This document shows positions 48,447-57,415 of a DNA stretch of 64,000 nt, in pieces (position 1 is the first letter of the stretch; each line of letters starts with the position of its first letter). Position numbers and translations under genes: made by a program. The notes below the pieces were generated by a model. It did not search any database and was not told the DNA's origin. It saw only the letters and a program-made list of their open reading frames with translations. The stretch lies in contig NZ_BMYO01000009.1 of NCBI RefSeq assembly GCF_014652315.1, positions 1 through 64,000 of the forward strand. The letters are read 5' to 3'. The DNA comes from Jeongeupia chitinilytica (GTDB lineage Bacteria > Pseudomonadota > Gammaproteobacteria > Burkholderiales > Chitinibacteraceae).

Positions 48447-50426
48447 ATGAGCCTGCCGCTGAATCACCTCGAACTCCTTGCTCCCGCCAAGACCGCCGAA
48501 ATCGGTCGCGAGGCGATCCTGCACGGGGCGGATGCGGTGTATATCGGCGGGCCGGGCTTCGGCGCACGGCACAATGCCTGCAACGACGTCAGCGAGATTG
48601 CCGGACTGGTCGATTTCGCGCACCGCTATCACAGCCGGATCTTCGTCACGCTCAACACCATCCTGCACGACGCCGAGCTGGAGCCGGCGCGCAAGCTGGT
48701 GCACCAGCTGTACGACGCCGGCGTCGATGCACTGATCGTTCAGGACATGGGCCTGCTCGAACTCGACCTGCCGCCGATCCAGATCCACGCCAGCACGCAG
48801 TGCGACATCCGCACGCCGGAAAAGGCGCGCTTCCTCGCCGACGCCGGTTTCTCGCAGGTGGTGCTCGCACGCGAGCTGACGCTGCAGCAGATCGCCAGGG
48901 TCCGCGACAATCTGCCGCTGGATACGACGATCGAGTTCTTCATCCACGGCGCGCTGTGCGTCGCCTATTCGGGCCAGTGCAACATCAGCCACGCCGATAC
49001 CGGCCGCAGCGCCAACCGTGGCGACTGCTCGCAGGCCTGCCGGCTGCCGTACACGCTGACCGACAGCGCCGGGCGCGTCGTCGCGTTCGACAAGCACCTG
49101 CTGTCGATGAAGGACAACGACCAGAGCGCCAACCTCGAAGCGCTGATCGACGCTGGCGTGCGCAGCTTCAAGATCGAAGGGCGCTACAAGGACATGGGCT
49201 ATGTGAAGAACATCACCGGCCACTACCGCGTACTGCTCGACGAGATCCTCGAACGCCGGCCCGAGCTGATCCGCGCGTCCAGCGGCAGCACCGAGCTGTA
49301 CTTCGCACCCGATGTCGACAAGAACTTCCATCGCGGCCACACCGACTACTTCGTCAACGGCCGTGAAGACGGCGATATCGGCGCGTTCGACTCGCCGAAA
49401 TACGTCGGCGTCGAACTCGGCACGGTCTGCAAGATAGGACCGAACTGGTTCGAGCTCGAAGCCAATGCGCCGCTATCGAACGGCGACGGCCTCAACTACA
49501 TGCAGAAACGCGAGGTGTTCGGCGTACAGGCGAACACCGTCGAGAAGATCGGCGCCGGCGAAGACGGCGGCACAATCTGGCGCGTGTTCCCGAACGAAGC
49601 GATGGCCAGTCTCAAGGGCCTGAAGGCCGGCAGCCGCATTCACCGCAACCGCGACCACGGCTGGGAAAAGGCGCTGGCGCAGAAGTCGTCGGATCGCCGT
49701 ATCGGCGCATGGCTGGATCTGGCCGATACCGCCGACGGCTTGGCGCTGACGGTGACCGACGAGGACGGCATCAGCGCCAACGCCTGTACCTCCCTGGCGC
49801 TCGAGCCGGCCAAGGATGCCGCCCGGGCCGAAGCGGGCCTGAAGGACAGCCTCGCCAAGCTCGGCAATACGATGTTCAGCGCACACGACGTATCGCTGCG
49901 GCTGGCCCAGCCATGGTTCGTACCGAACTCGGTGATCAACGCGCTGCGACGCGACGCGATCGAACAGCTCGAAGCCGCGCGCGTGGCTGCGTGGGCCCGC
50001 CCCGAGCGCAAGACGCCGGTCGAACCGCCGGTCGCCTATCCGGAAACGTCGCTCAGTTATCTGGCCAACGTGTACAACGACGCGGCGCGGACCTTCTACA
50101 CCAAGCACGGCGTGCAGCTGATCGCTGCCGCGTACGAGGCGCACGAGGAACCGGGCGAAGTCAGCGTGATGATCACCAAGCACTGCCTGCGCTTTTCGTA
50201 CAACCTGTGTCCGAAGCAGGCCAAGGGCGTGATCGGCGTGAAGGGCCAGATCCGCGCCGAACCGATGACGCTGAAGTCCGGCAGCGAGACCTATACGCTG
50301 AAGTTCGACTGCAAGCCGTGCGAGATGCACGTGATCGGCAAGATGAAACCGCACATCTTCAAGTCGGCACCGCCGTCGAGCGTGCCGGTGTCGCCGATCA
50401 CCTTCCACAAGGCCCGTCCGGCTTAA
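48447..50426 (+). CDS. rlhA: 23S rRNA C2501 hydroxylase, U32 peptidase family
   Basis: About 659 residues. The U32 domain starts LELLAPAKTAEIGREAILHGADAVYIGGPGF, with the Fe-S Cys pattern CVAYSGQCNISH..CSQACR, and a C-terminal DUF3656-like and further domain. Length and content match RlhA (YdcP), which hydroxylates C2501 of 23S rRNA, rather than the shorter TrhP. The ATG at 48447 follows a weak site. The last four bases overlap the convergent nucleotidyltransferase gene. Confidence 0.88.
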   Translation: MSLPLNHLELLAPAKTAEIGREAILHGADAVYIGGPGFGARHNACNDVSEIAGLVDFAHRYHSRIFVTLNTILHDAELEPARKLVHQLYDAGVDALIVQDMGLLELDLPPIQIHASTQCDIRTPEKARFLADAGFSQVVLARELTLQQIARVRDNLPLDTTIEFFIHGALCVAYSGQCNISHADTGRSANRGDCSQACRLPYTLTDSAGRVVAFDKHLLSMKDNDQSANLEALIDAGVRSFKIEGRYKDMGYVKNITGHYRVLLDEILERRPELIRASSGSTELYFAPDVDKNFHRGHTDYFVNGREDGDIGAFDSPKYVGVELGTVCKIGPNWFELEANAPLSNGDGLNYMQKREVFGVQANTVEKIGAGEDGGTIWRVFPNEAMASLKGLKAGSRIHRNRDHGWEKALAQKSSDRRIGAWLDLADTADGLALTVTDEDGISANACTSLALEPAKDAARAEAGLKDSLAKLGNTMFSAHDVSLRLAQPWFVPNSVINALRRDAIEQLEAARVAAWARPERKTPVEPPVAYPETSLSYLANVYNDAARTFYTKHGVQLIAAAYEAHEEPGEVSVMITKHCLRFSYNLCPKQAKGVIGVKGQIRAEPMTLKSGSETYTLKFDCKPCEMHVIGKMKPHIFKSAPPSSVPVSPITFHKARPA

Positions 50427-51007
50427 GTCTTCGGTACCTGCGCGACATCGTCCGGACCGACGACGCGCAGGCGCGGCCAGATGGCCAGCCAGCGTTTGGT
50501 CGCGATCCGCGCAGCGAACGCCTCCGGCTTCGGGCGCTTGGCATTCAAGGTGATGTTCAGGTTCTGCAGCGGTGCCAGCCCGAACGGAGCAAGCAATCGC
50601 AGTTCGCCATCCGGCCGCAGCCATGCGCCGACCGCAGTCTCGCGCTCGACCCAGTACGACATGGCGTCGCAGCTGCTCTGGTACGGCGCATCGCCGTTGC
50701 GTACGTGCATGCGCGCCTGGTTCTTCACCGACCACGGCAGCGGCAACATCCGCCGAAGCCGTTGTTCCAGCACCGCGTCGGTGTCGGGATCGAGGCAGTC
50801 CGGATTCCAGTAGATCAGATCGATATCGGCCAGCGGTGTCGCCACCGGATGATCGTGCAACCGGTCCCAGACCAGATTGCGCACGAAGCCGGCGGCCAGA
50901 CACCAGTCCGGCAGATTCAGGCTGGCCGCGGCTTGCAGCGCTGCAAGGCGTTGCGCATCGGCGCGCAACCAGGCGGCCAGCTGCGCAGCGAACGCCGTTT
51001 CATTCAC
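50423..51007 (-). CDS. Nucleotidyltransferase family protein (DUF925/COG3575-type)
   Basis: About 194 residues. Signatures LAAGFVRNLVWDRLHD and DIDLIYW fit the PF06042 nucleotidyltransferase-like family, in which GFxRN and DxD motifs are conserved. The cellular role of the family is unknown. It overlaps the YejK gene by eight bases at its start and the convergent rlhA by four bases at its end. Confidence 0.85.
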   Translation of the reverse strand: MNETAFAAQLAAWLRADAQRLAALQAAASLNLPDWCLAAGFVRNLVWDRLHDHPVATPLADIDLIYWNPDCLDPDTDAVLEQRLRRMLPLPWSVKNQARMHVRNGDAPYQSSCDAMSYWVERETAVGAWLRPDGELRLLAPFGLAPLQNLNITLNAKRPKPEAFAARIATKRWLAIWPRLRVVGPDDVAQVPKT

Positions 51008-52013
51008 GATCGCCCAGCAGCGCCCGTCGCAGCCCTTCGGGGATCTCGGTCAGGATCAGCGTGCCGTTGTCGCGGTCGTAGATCACCTGCCCGCTGCGCA
51101 GGCTGTTGCGGTCGAATTCGATCTTCCAGTGGTCGGCGGCGGCCTTGAAGTGCGTCAGCGGCCGGATCGCGCGGCGGTCGGGGACGAAATCCCTGGCGAT
51201 CCTGCTCTCGTCATCGTTCAGCGCCTCGCGCAGCAGGCCCGGCGCATCGGGCCACGCCTGTTCGACCAGCGTGTCGAGGCTGACCGGCTCGCCCGCATCG
51301 CCCCGCTCGTCCAGATAGCCGTGCGCGCGCTCGAACAGCGCATCGCGGGTTTCGGTCGGCATCGCCTGGCGCTCGGCAAACTCCGCCAGCCCCTGCACCA
51401 GTTTCTGGGTTTCCTTCAGGGCAATGACGACGTCGTTGCAGCCGAGGAAGCGCTTGAAGTAGTTGGCGACATCGCCACGTCCCTTGAGGAAGCTGATGCA
51501 GCGCTCGACGCCGCGCTGCCATGCCGACAGATCGATACGGCCGGCGACGCGCAGGTTGGCCAGATCGAGATAGGGGCTGTCGACGATCGAGAGTCCGTCG
51601 CCGATCGCGGTGCCCAGCGCTTCGCTGGCGAGCGCGACGAACAGGTAGTCGTTGTCGGCGTGCTCGACGCGGGCAATCAGCACATAGCCGCCGGCGGCGA
51701 GCGGCTCGGCTTCGATGCTGGCCAGCAGCTGCTGCATCATCAGTCTGGACAGCGTGAGGAAATCGATCGCGCCGTCGACCACGTGCTGGCGCAGCAGCCG
51801 CGGCATCGGAAAGCTGTCCTCGTCATCCTCGAAACGGCCGAAGCCCTTGCCGCTGCGCTCGCTGTAGCGGTCGACCAGCTGGTCGACCAGTTGCAGCGCG
51901 GCAGGCGAAACCGGAATTTCGGCGTCGCGCAGCAGCATCGACGCCGGCCCTTGCGGTGCCTTGATCAGTTGGTGGACGACGAAGTTGCGAAGGACGTGGT
52001 CAGCGGTAGACAT
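51000..52013 (-). CDS. YejK/NdpA-family nucleoid-associated protein
   Basis: About 337 residues. The pattern around FLTLSRLMMQQLLASIEAE, FVALASEALGTAIGDG and FKRFLGCNDV matches the NdpA/YejK family, which binds DNA and co-purifies with the nucleoid. Start ATG at 52013. It is the first gene of a two-gene unit with the nucleotidyltransferase. Confidence 0.85.
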   Translation of the reverse strand: MSTADHVLRNFVVHQLIKAPQGPASMLLRDAEIPVSPAALQLVDQLVDRYSERSGKGFGRFEDDEDSFPMPRLLRQHVVDGAIDFLTLSRLMMQQLLASIEAEPLAAGGYVLIARVEHADNDYLFVALASEALGTAIGDGLSIVDSPYLDLANLRVAGRIDLSAWQRGVERCISFLKGRGDVANYFKRFLGCNDVVIALKETQKLVQGLAEFAERQAMPTETRDALFERAHGYLDERGDAGEPVSLDTLVEQAWPDAPGLLREALNDDESRIARDFVPDRRAIRPLTHFKAAADHWKIEFDRNSLRSGQVIYDRDNGTLILTEIPEGLRRALLGDRE

Positions 52014-52077
52014 GCGAGTATCGGATCAGGCCAAACCGCCATTCTCCCACCGAGTCTGCGCCGTCCCAAGACGGAAA

Positions 52078-54021
52078 CTACAAATACCTGCTCCACAACA
52101 CGCGCGCCTGGGTTGAAGTACTGCCGCCAGTACCCGTACTCCCGCCCGCTCCAGGCGGAGTCAGTCCGGGGTTGAAGCTGTCGGGCAGACCATCAAGGCG
52201 GATCGTCGTCGATGCAGAGAACTTGTTCTGGTGCGAGGCATCGTTACTTTGATGCGCCGTAGTTACATAACCGTAGATTGTGGTACTGCCGCTCGTTTGC
52301 AGCACGTCGCCTGCCACGATGTTCCCATGGATTTCGTTACCAGCACCCAGTGCGATGGTTCCACCCGAGAAGTGAGCCGCATCGCTGTAACCCGCCTCGT
52401 AACTGCCGGCAAGCAGGCCAATATTGCCCAGCGGTACCGACGTCAGCTTGCTGGCACCAGCTGCACAGAAATTGGCGGGCTTCAGCCCCGGGAAATTGCC
52501 GTTATTGCATACGTCGCTGAAACTGGCGGCATTGACTCCATACACAAACAGGTTACCGCCCGTACTCATATTACCGGTCGCGATCATTGTATTGATGTAT
52601 GTCCCGCCAGCAAAACTTACGTCGCCCTTGAACCAAGCAATACCCGGCGGCAATGCCGCTCCGGAAACCGATGTCGTCAGTGTCCATTTCTTCTGCGTCG
52701 CATTGTATGAAACCAGCGAGTTGTAGTCCGAATTACCGCGCCCTATTTTGACCACGCAATCGGCCGCTTTTGACGGCTGAGCCACCGTGCACAGCCAGTC
52801 ATAGAAAGGCTGATTATTTATCTTTCCCTGATAAAGATAGTACTTCCCGTCGGTTATGCCGGAAACGCTTTTCACAGTCACCGTCATTGCATTGCTGGCA
52901 TCTGGCTCAAAAATATAGTTTGCCGAATCCCGCAATTCATTTGCGTCTACCTTGTTGGCCTGCAAGCTGTCTAGCGTCAACGGTGCAACCGGCACCTTGA
53001 GCCCTGCCTGCTGCGTAACCTTTAAGGTAGTGTTACCACCGTTAGAGACGGTTCCGCCAACGCTACCTGTCGCACTACCGCTCCAACTTCCCTGATACCC
53101 GCCTTCCGCAAGCAAATCGCCAATATTGCCGCCTCGACCATCAACGCTCCCTTGGCTGCGTACTGTGACAACGTTGGCTTGGCTCGAAAGCGTAACATTA
53201 CCAATCGCATCAATCCGCTGAATATCCGAAGAATTACTAATCGTGACCGACTTATTTGACTGCATCAGGACAGAAACACTAATCTTTCCCGAAGCAACAA
53301 TATCACCCATAGCCAGAACTTTATTATACGAGCCGCTATTTGTAATATTGACATTACCTTGCGCAGAAACTGTTTCCGCCGAATTTCCTGCCGCATTGAG
53401 ATTAAGATTACCAGTTGCAAAAATAACCTTGAATCCAGTCATACTCCCATTAGAGGTGAAATTTCCATCGACGTTAAATATTGCATTACTTCCGGTTGCA
53501 CTAATTGCTCCACCGGTGGTGGTATCTCCTTTAATATTTACTGTATTAGGATTGTTAGCCGGGCCACCTGTAGTACCGGGAACGACAGCATAAACCACCT
53601 GTACCGTCGATGTAGACGCTGCGCGCGTTCCTGTCGCTGTAGAGCCGGTCACCTGCACCGTCAAACGTGTCGGATTGGTCGCGCTATCGGAGCTGACCAC
53701 CTTGGCGCTCACGCCATCCACCCCGCTCAGCGTCAATGCAATCGGCGTTGACGTCGTCGCGGCGGCCAGCGTCTTGATTCCGGCAGCATCGAGATTGGTC
53801 AGATACGTCTTGACCACCTCCACACCGGTCCAGGCCTTCACTTGCGCCTGCGTCATTGCATGCGCTGAGACTCCCTGCTCCTGGGTGCCGCGCACGTAGT
53901 ACACCGTCCCCAGTACCGCAGCCGTCAGCGACAGGCCGGTCAGCAGCAGGATCAGGATCGTCGCGATACCACGTTGCGATGCGGGTCGGGTTCGAAGCAT
54001 GGAGGTCATGGCGAAGCTCAC
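52078..54021 (-). CDS. Large PilX/GspK-like minor pilin with extended beta-rich domain
   Basis: About 647 residues, far longer than usual PilX (roughly 150-250). The N-terminus has a pilin-like leader RG followed by IATILILLLTGLSL, without the Glu5 of major pilins, as in GspK/PilX tip subunits. Residues about 150-340 are Ser/Thr/Gly/Asn-rich with short repeated strands (LAMGDIVAS, IDAIGNVTLSS) suggesting a beta-helix; the C-terminus has a Gly/Ser linker and LWSRYL. GTG at 54021 overlaps the pilW stop (GTGA); ATGs at 54009 and 54000 are alternatives. The middle part is AT-richer than the flanks. Likely a pilus-tip adhesin, by inference. Confidence 0.7.
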   Translation of the reverse strand: MSFAMTSMLRTRPASQRGIATILILLLTGLSLTAAVLGTVYYVRGTQEQGVSAHAMTQAQVKAWTGVEVVKTYLTNLDAAGIKTLAAATTSTPIALTLSGVDGVSAKVVSSDSATNPTRLTVQVTGSTATGTRAASTSTVQVVYAVVPGTTGGPANNPNTVNIKGDTTTGGAISATGSNAIFNVDGNFTSNGSMTGFKVIFATGNLNLNAAGNSAETVSAQGNVNITNSGSYNKVLAMGDIVASGKISVSVLMQSNKSVTISNSSDIQRIDAIGNVTLSSQANVVTVRSQGSVDGRGGNIGDLLAEGGYQGSWSGSATGSVGGTVSNGGNTTLKVTQQAGLKVPVAPLTLDSLQANKVDANELRDSANYIFEPDASNAMTVTVKSVSGITDGKYYLYQGKINNQPFYDWLCTVAQPSKAADCVVKIGRGNSDYNSLVSYNATQKKWTLTTSVSGAALPPGIAWFKGDVSFAGGTYINTMIATGNMSTGGNLFVYGVNAASFSDVCNNGNFPGLKPANFCAAGASKLTSVPLGNIGLLAGSYEAGYSDAAHFSGGTIALGAGNEIHGNIVAGDVLQTSGSTTIYGYVTTAHQSNDASHQNKFSASTTIRLDGLPDSFNPGLTPPGAGGSTGTGGSTSTQARVLWSRYL

Positions 54022-54764
54022 GAGGCCAGGTGGATGTTGGCGAGGCAGGTGGTGCTGTTCATCTTGAAGTCGGTGCCCGCCGTCGTTGCATTGCTGCTTT
54101 GCATCGACAGCTGGACGGTCAGCCGGACCGGATTGGGGTCGGCCGTCGCCGGTGTCGGCGTGGGCGCCTGGATGCCGAAGGGCGTGCAGCCGGCAGCGCC
54201 CGTCTTGCTGACGCTGATGCTCACCACGTTGGCAAGCACGCCGTCGGGCGCCGTGGCACCCGAAGGCAGGTTCGGCGGGATCAGCCAGGCATCACCCGAA
54301 TTGAGCGTGAAGGTGCTCCACGCAGTGGAAGCGCTGTTGCAGTTGGCGCCGCTCGCGGTGAAATACTTCAGCCCGCCACCGCTCGGCGCATACAGCAGCG
54401 CACAGCTCATTGCGCCGTCATTCATGCGCCAGAACAGTGCGTTGCCGGTCGAAGCCGTCGTCGACAGTGTCTTGGCCGTCGGCGGGGTGCTGCTGCTGTC
54501 GGCGACGCTGTCGTAGAGCATCAGATCCTTGCTCAGATCGACCGGATCGATGCCATAGCCGGCACCTTGCAGCGAGGACTGGGCCGACAGGAAGCCGGTG
54601 GTCCGGTTGCCGTCCTGCGCGGCGCCGATCTTGCCGGTGACCGTGGTCTTCAGGGTGGTTTTGTACAGCGACATCATCGCCAGCACGATGATCATGGAGA
54701 TCGTCAGGCCGACCATCATGCTGATGATCGAGATCCCGCGCTGGGGGCGCATGGCCGGCATCAT
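54018..54764 (-). CDS. pilW: Type IV minor pilin PilW-like
   Basis: About 248 residues. Prepilin-type start RGISIISMMVGLTISMIIVLAMMSLYK, then a Ser/Thr-rich head typical of PilW. It is cleaved by PilD and takes part in starting pilus assembly. Start at 54764 overlaps the pilV stop (ATGA), so the extension upstream is spurious. GC-rich. Confidence 0.85.
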   Translation of the reverse strand: MMPAMRPQRGISIISMMVGLTISMIIVLAMMSLYKTTLKTTVTGKIGAAQDGNRTTGFLSAQSSLQGAGYGIDPVDLSKDLMLYDSVADSSSTPPTAKTLSTTASTGNALFWRMNDGAMSCALLYAPSGGGLKYFTASGANCNSASTAWSTFTLNSGDAWLIPPNLPSGATAPDGVLANVVSISVSKTGAAGCTPFGIQAPTPTPATADPNPVRLTVQLSMQSSNATTAGTDFKMNSTTCLANIHLAS

Positions 54765-55216
54765 GATGCCGGCACCGGGGTCGTGCTGATGACGATCTGG
54801 CCGTTGCCGCCCAGCAGTTCCTGCGAGGCCGTTCCCGAATCGATCGAGACCGATACGCCGGTCAGGACGCTGTTGGCACTCAGCGTGACCGAACTCACGC
54901 CCGGCGCGCTCACGGTCACCGCAGCCTTGCTGCAGTTGACCGTGGACGGCAGCGCATTGCTCCCGACGGCAATGCTGGGGCTGGTGCCGCACAGGGCGTC
55001 GACGCCGGTCGTGGCCAGTTTCTCGCGAATGTCCGACACCGCCATGTTCTGGGTATTCGTCAGGCGTTGCCCGACCGCCGCGCGCGAGGCCGCGTAGGTC
55101 AGCCCCAGCCCGATGGCTGCCATCAGGAGGATGCCGATCAGCGCTTCCAGCAGCGCCTCGCCACCCTGGCGGTTCGGATGGGCACGTTCAGTGCAGATTG
55201 CCGGTTGCCGATTCAT
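54761..55216 (-). CDS. pilV: Type IV minor pilin PilV-like
   Basis: About 151 residues. The prepilin cleavage region reads GGEALLEALIGILLMA, with Glu5-equivalent, and a short head with two Cys. It begins inside the end of the fimT gene (about 29 bases overlap) at ATG 55216; a GTG at 55225 is possible. Confidence 0.85.
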   Translation of the reverse strand: MNRQPAICTERAHPNRQGGEALLEALIGILLMAAIGLGLTYAASRAAVGQRLTNTQNMAVSDIREKLATTGVDALCGTSPSIAVGSNALPSTVNCSKAAVTVSAPGVSSVTLSANSVLTGVSVSIDSGTASQELLGGNGQIVISTTPVPAS

Positions 55217-55625
55217 TGCCGTCACTCACCGTGTAGTTTGACGAAGCCGCCAGCCCCTGTGCGGTCAGGCCAAGCGACCATGCGGTGTTCGCACCGATCG
55301 TGATCGATGTGTTTGCTGATTTGCTCGCCTGCCAGACCGCGTTGCTGGCACCGCAGCTCGACGGCGCGCCTTCGCAGACGAAAAAGCTGTCACCGGTGAG
55401 CGTCAGCACGGCGGCAGTCGCCGTCCCGTCCTTGACGCCGTTCGGGTTGCGCAAGGCAATGGCCTTGGCGTGGGCGAAACCCTGCTTCAGGGTGCTTTCG
55501 ACCTGCTGGACGCGCGCACTCTGGCCCCAGCGCTGGGTGAACGGGACCCCGACCGCCAGCAGCAGCGCAAGAATGGCGATGGTGATGATCAGTTCGATGA
55601 GCGTGAAGCCGCACTGCCTTACCAT
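55188..55625 (-). CDS. fimT: GspH/FimT-family pseudopilin
   Basis: About 145 residues, start CGFTLIELIITIAILALLLAVG, then the GspH-type head with two Cys (FVCEGAPSSCG). Minor pilin of the type IV pilus priming complex. It overlaps the upstream pilE-like gene by seven bases. Confidence 0.88.
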   Translation of the reverse strand: MVRQCGFTLIELIITIAILALLLAVGVPFTQRWGQSARVQQVESTLKQGFAHAKAIALRNPNGVKDGTATAAVLTLTGDSFFVCEGAPSSCGASNAVWQASKSANTSITIGANTAWSLGLTAQGLAASSNYTVSDGNESATGNLH

Positions 55626-56086
55626 GCGGAGAGAGCGCCACAGGCCGAGCCACCACTTACGCTTCGGGTGTTGTCGCTTTTGAACGAGAGGCTGCAGCCG
55701 TTCATGCCGCCTTTACCCGTCGCGGCAAGCGTGTAATACGCCTTGGTCGAGCCGGAGGCCGCAGTAAAGGTGTACTTGTAATCGAAGTCCGCGCCTTGAG
55801 CCGGACTCCAGGTGGTAATCAGGCTCTGCGTACCGGCCGTCGTCGTTGTGTTCGATGACGCGGGCGGATACCCAAGCTGTTTCTGGTAGTAGTTTTCCAA
55901 ACCCAGCGACAGGCTCACCAGATCTGCACCGGCCGTCTTGGCCTTGGCGCGCTTCACATAGTTTGAGTAAGCGGGCAGTGCGATGCTGGCGAGAATGCCG
56001 ATGATCGCGATCGTGATCATCAGTTCGATCAGGGTAAAGCCGGCCTCGGCACGTGACCGGATCCGGCCGTTTTGACTCAGAAGCAT
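55619..56086 (-). CDS. pilE: Type IV pilin PilE-like
   Basis: About 155 residues: leader MLLSQNGRIRSRAEAG, then FTLIELMITIAIIGILASIALPAY, and a C-terminal disulfide-loop pair (Cys in GCSLSF and ACGALS). Size and order suggest a minor pilin PilE in a fimT-pilV-W-X cluster, not necessarily the major subunit. ATG at 56086 lacks a good ribosome site; the frame extends to 56131 only with a GTG. First gene of the operon; its promoter should lie in 56087-56204. No sigma-54 site was found there. Confidence 0.85.
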   Translation of the reverse strand: MLLSQNGRIRSRAEAGFTLIELMITIAIIGILASIALPAYSNYVKRAKAKTAGADLVSLSLGLENYYQKQLGYPPASSNTTTTAGTQSLITTWSPAQGADFDYKYTFTAASGSTKAYYTLAATGKGGMNGCSLSFKSDNTRSVSGGSACGALSAW

Positions 56087-56204
56087 GTGATTTTTGTCGT
56101 GCAAAAACAGGGGATTCGGACAATTTATCACAGCTGTAAGTCAATCACATAAAACCCCAGCAATCCGGGCAAAGACTTTGTGTAAGCGGAGCAATTACGC
56201 TGAT

Positions 56205-56451
56205 CTACGGCAAGGTTTCGCCATGGCGCGCGATCGGATCGCGGGACCAGAAGAGGCCATCCCTTCGTAGCCGGCGCAGTAATTGGTGGAAGTGGTCGAC
56301 CGCGATATCGCCGTTGCTGCCCATGAAGATGCTTCCCGGTTCGCGGGTAAACACATCCCGCACCGACGGACCTTTGCCGCCGGCCTTCCGCGCACCCTCG
56401 ACCTGATACGCCGCCGATGCGGTGCTGCAACGAATGTCCGTTGCCGGCGAC
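56205..56451 (-). pseudogene. Glycoside hydrolase family 1 remnant (N-terminal fragment)
   Basis: In one minus-strand frame, three GH1 N-terminal motifs are found in order: TASAAYQVEGA, GKGPSVRDVFTREPG and GDIAVDHFH. Homology ends within about 75 codons, and there is no start codon, the usual WG before the first motif is lost, and a stop follows. The rest of the roughly 450-residue barrel is absent. It lies wedged between the pilE leader and the 5'-nucleotidase stop, so it is a decayed piece of a beta-glucosidase or 6-phospho-beta-glucosidase gene. Confidence 0.8.
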
Positions 56452-56454
56452 GCG

Positions 56455-57348
56455 CTAGCCGTTTGCGATGCCGACGAGCACCTGTCCGGTCGGCCCGGCC
56501 AGCGCGGCCGAGCGGCAGTGGCCGGCCTGATCGTCGAAGAAGAAGTCCGGCCCGAGCGCGGCAAGAAACGGCCCCTTCTCGAGCCCGCCAAGGAACATCG
56601 CCTCGTCGATCTGGATGTGCCAGTCCATCAGCGTACGGATCGCGCGCTCATGCGCCGGTGCGCTGCGCGCGGTGACCAGCGCGGTACGGATCTTCATCGG
56701 CGACTCGGCCGACTGCAGCCGGTGCAGTGCCTCGAGGAACGCCTTGAACGGCCCGGCGGCCAGCGGCTCGCGCGAGAGGGCGGCTTCGTGGGCATGGAAT
56801 GCCGGCAGACCGTCGGCCTGGAAGACACGTTCGGCTTCATCGGAGAACAGTACCGCGTCACCGTCGAAAGCGATGCGGATTTCGTCGGGATGTTCGGCCG
56901 CGCGTACCGAATCCGGATAAACGTGCGCAGCCGGAAAACCGGCGTCGAGCGCCGCGCGGACGTCGTCGGTATTGGCCGACAGGAACAGATTGGCCTTGAG
57001 CGGGCCGAGATAGCGGTAAGGCTCCCGCCCCTGGGTGAACACGCCGCGCTCGAGCTTGAGACCGTGCGCGCCGGCCGAGTGGAAGACCCGCAGCCCGCTG
57101 ACCGGATCGTTGCGCGACAGGATCACCACTTCGACCCGGTGCTCGCCGTCGGCATTGAACGCCAGCAATTTCTTCACCAGCGGCAGCGCCACGCCGGCTG
57201 CAGCGGCGGTTTCCAGCCGCTCCAGTTGCAATGCCATGTAGGCCGCGGCCTCGCCCGACTCGAATACACGGTTCTCTTCCTCGAAGTCGAACAGCGCGCG
57301 CGAAGAAATTGCCACGACCAGCTTGTTATCCAGCGTAAACGGCATCAT
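56455..57348 (-). CDS. 5'-nucleotidase (cytosolic NT5C1-type, PF06189)
   Basis: About 297 residues. Segments LVVAISSRALFDFEEEN, FNADGEHRVEVVILSRNDP and IAFDGDAVLFSDEAE match the bacterial cytosolic 5'-nucleotidase family, which dephosphorylates nucleoside monophosphates. ATG at 57348 follows GGATCGAG. It is divergent from the glutathione S-transferase gene with 67 bases between starts. The end abuts the GH1 remnant. Confidence 0.9.
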   Translation of the reverse strand: MMPFTLDNKLVVAISSRALFDFEEENRVFESGEAAAYMALQLERLETAAAAGVALPLVKKLLAFNADGEHRVEVVILSRNDPVSGLRVFHSAGAHGLKLERGVFTQGREPYRYLGPLKANLFLSANTDDVRAALDAGFPAAHVYPDSVRAAEHPDEIRIAFDGDAVLFSDEAERVFQADGLPAFHAHEAALSREPLAAGPFKAFLEALHRLQSAESPMKIRTALVTARSAPAHERAIRTLMDWHIQIDEAMFLGGLEKGPFLAALGPDFFFDDQAGHCRSAALAGPTGQVLVGIANG

Positions 57349-57415
57349 CTCGATCCGGTTGGCATCCCCACTGCAGTGTAACAGCCCGTCCCGCGCGGGA
57401 CGGCAGGAGCGCACC

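Noticed and set aside
56087..56204. Possible sigma-54 promoter for pilE (TTGCA near 56100)
   Set aside because: The matching GG element at -24 is missing.
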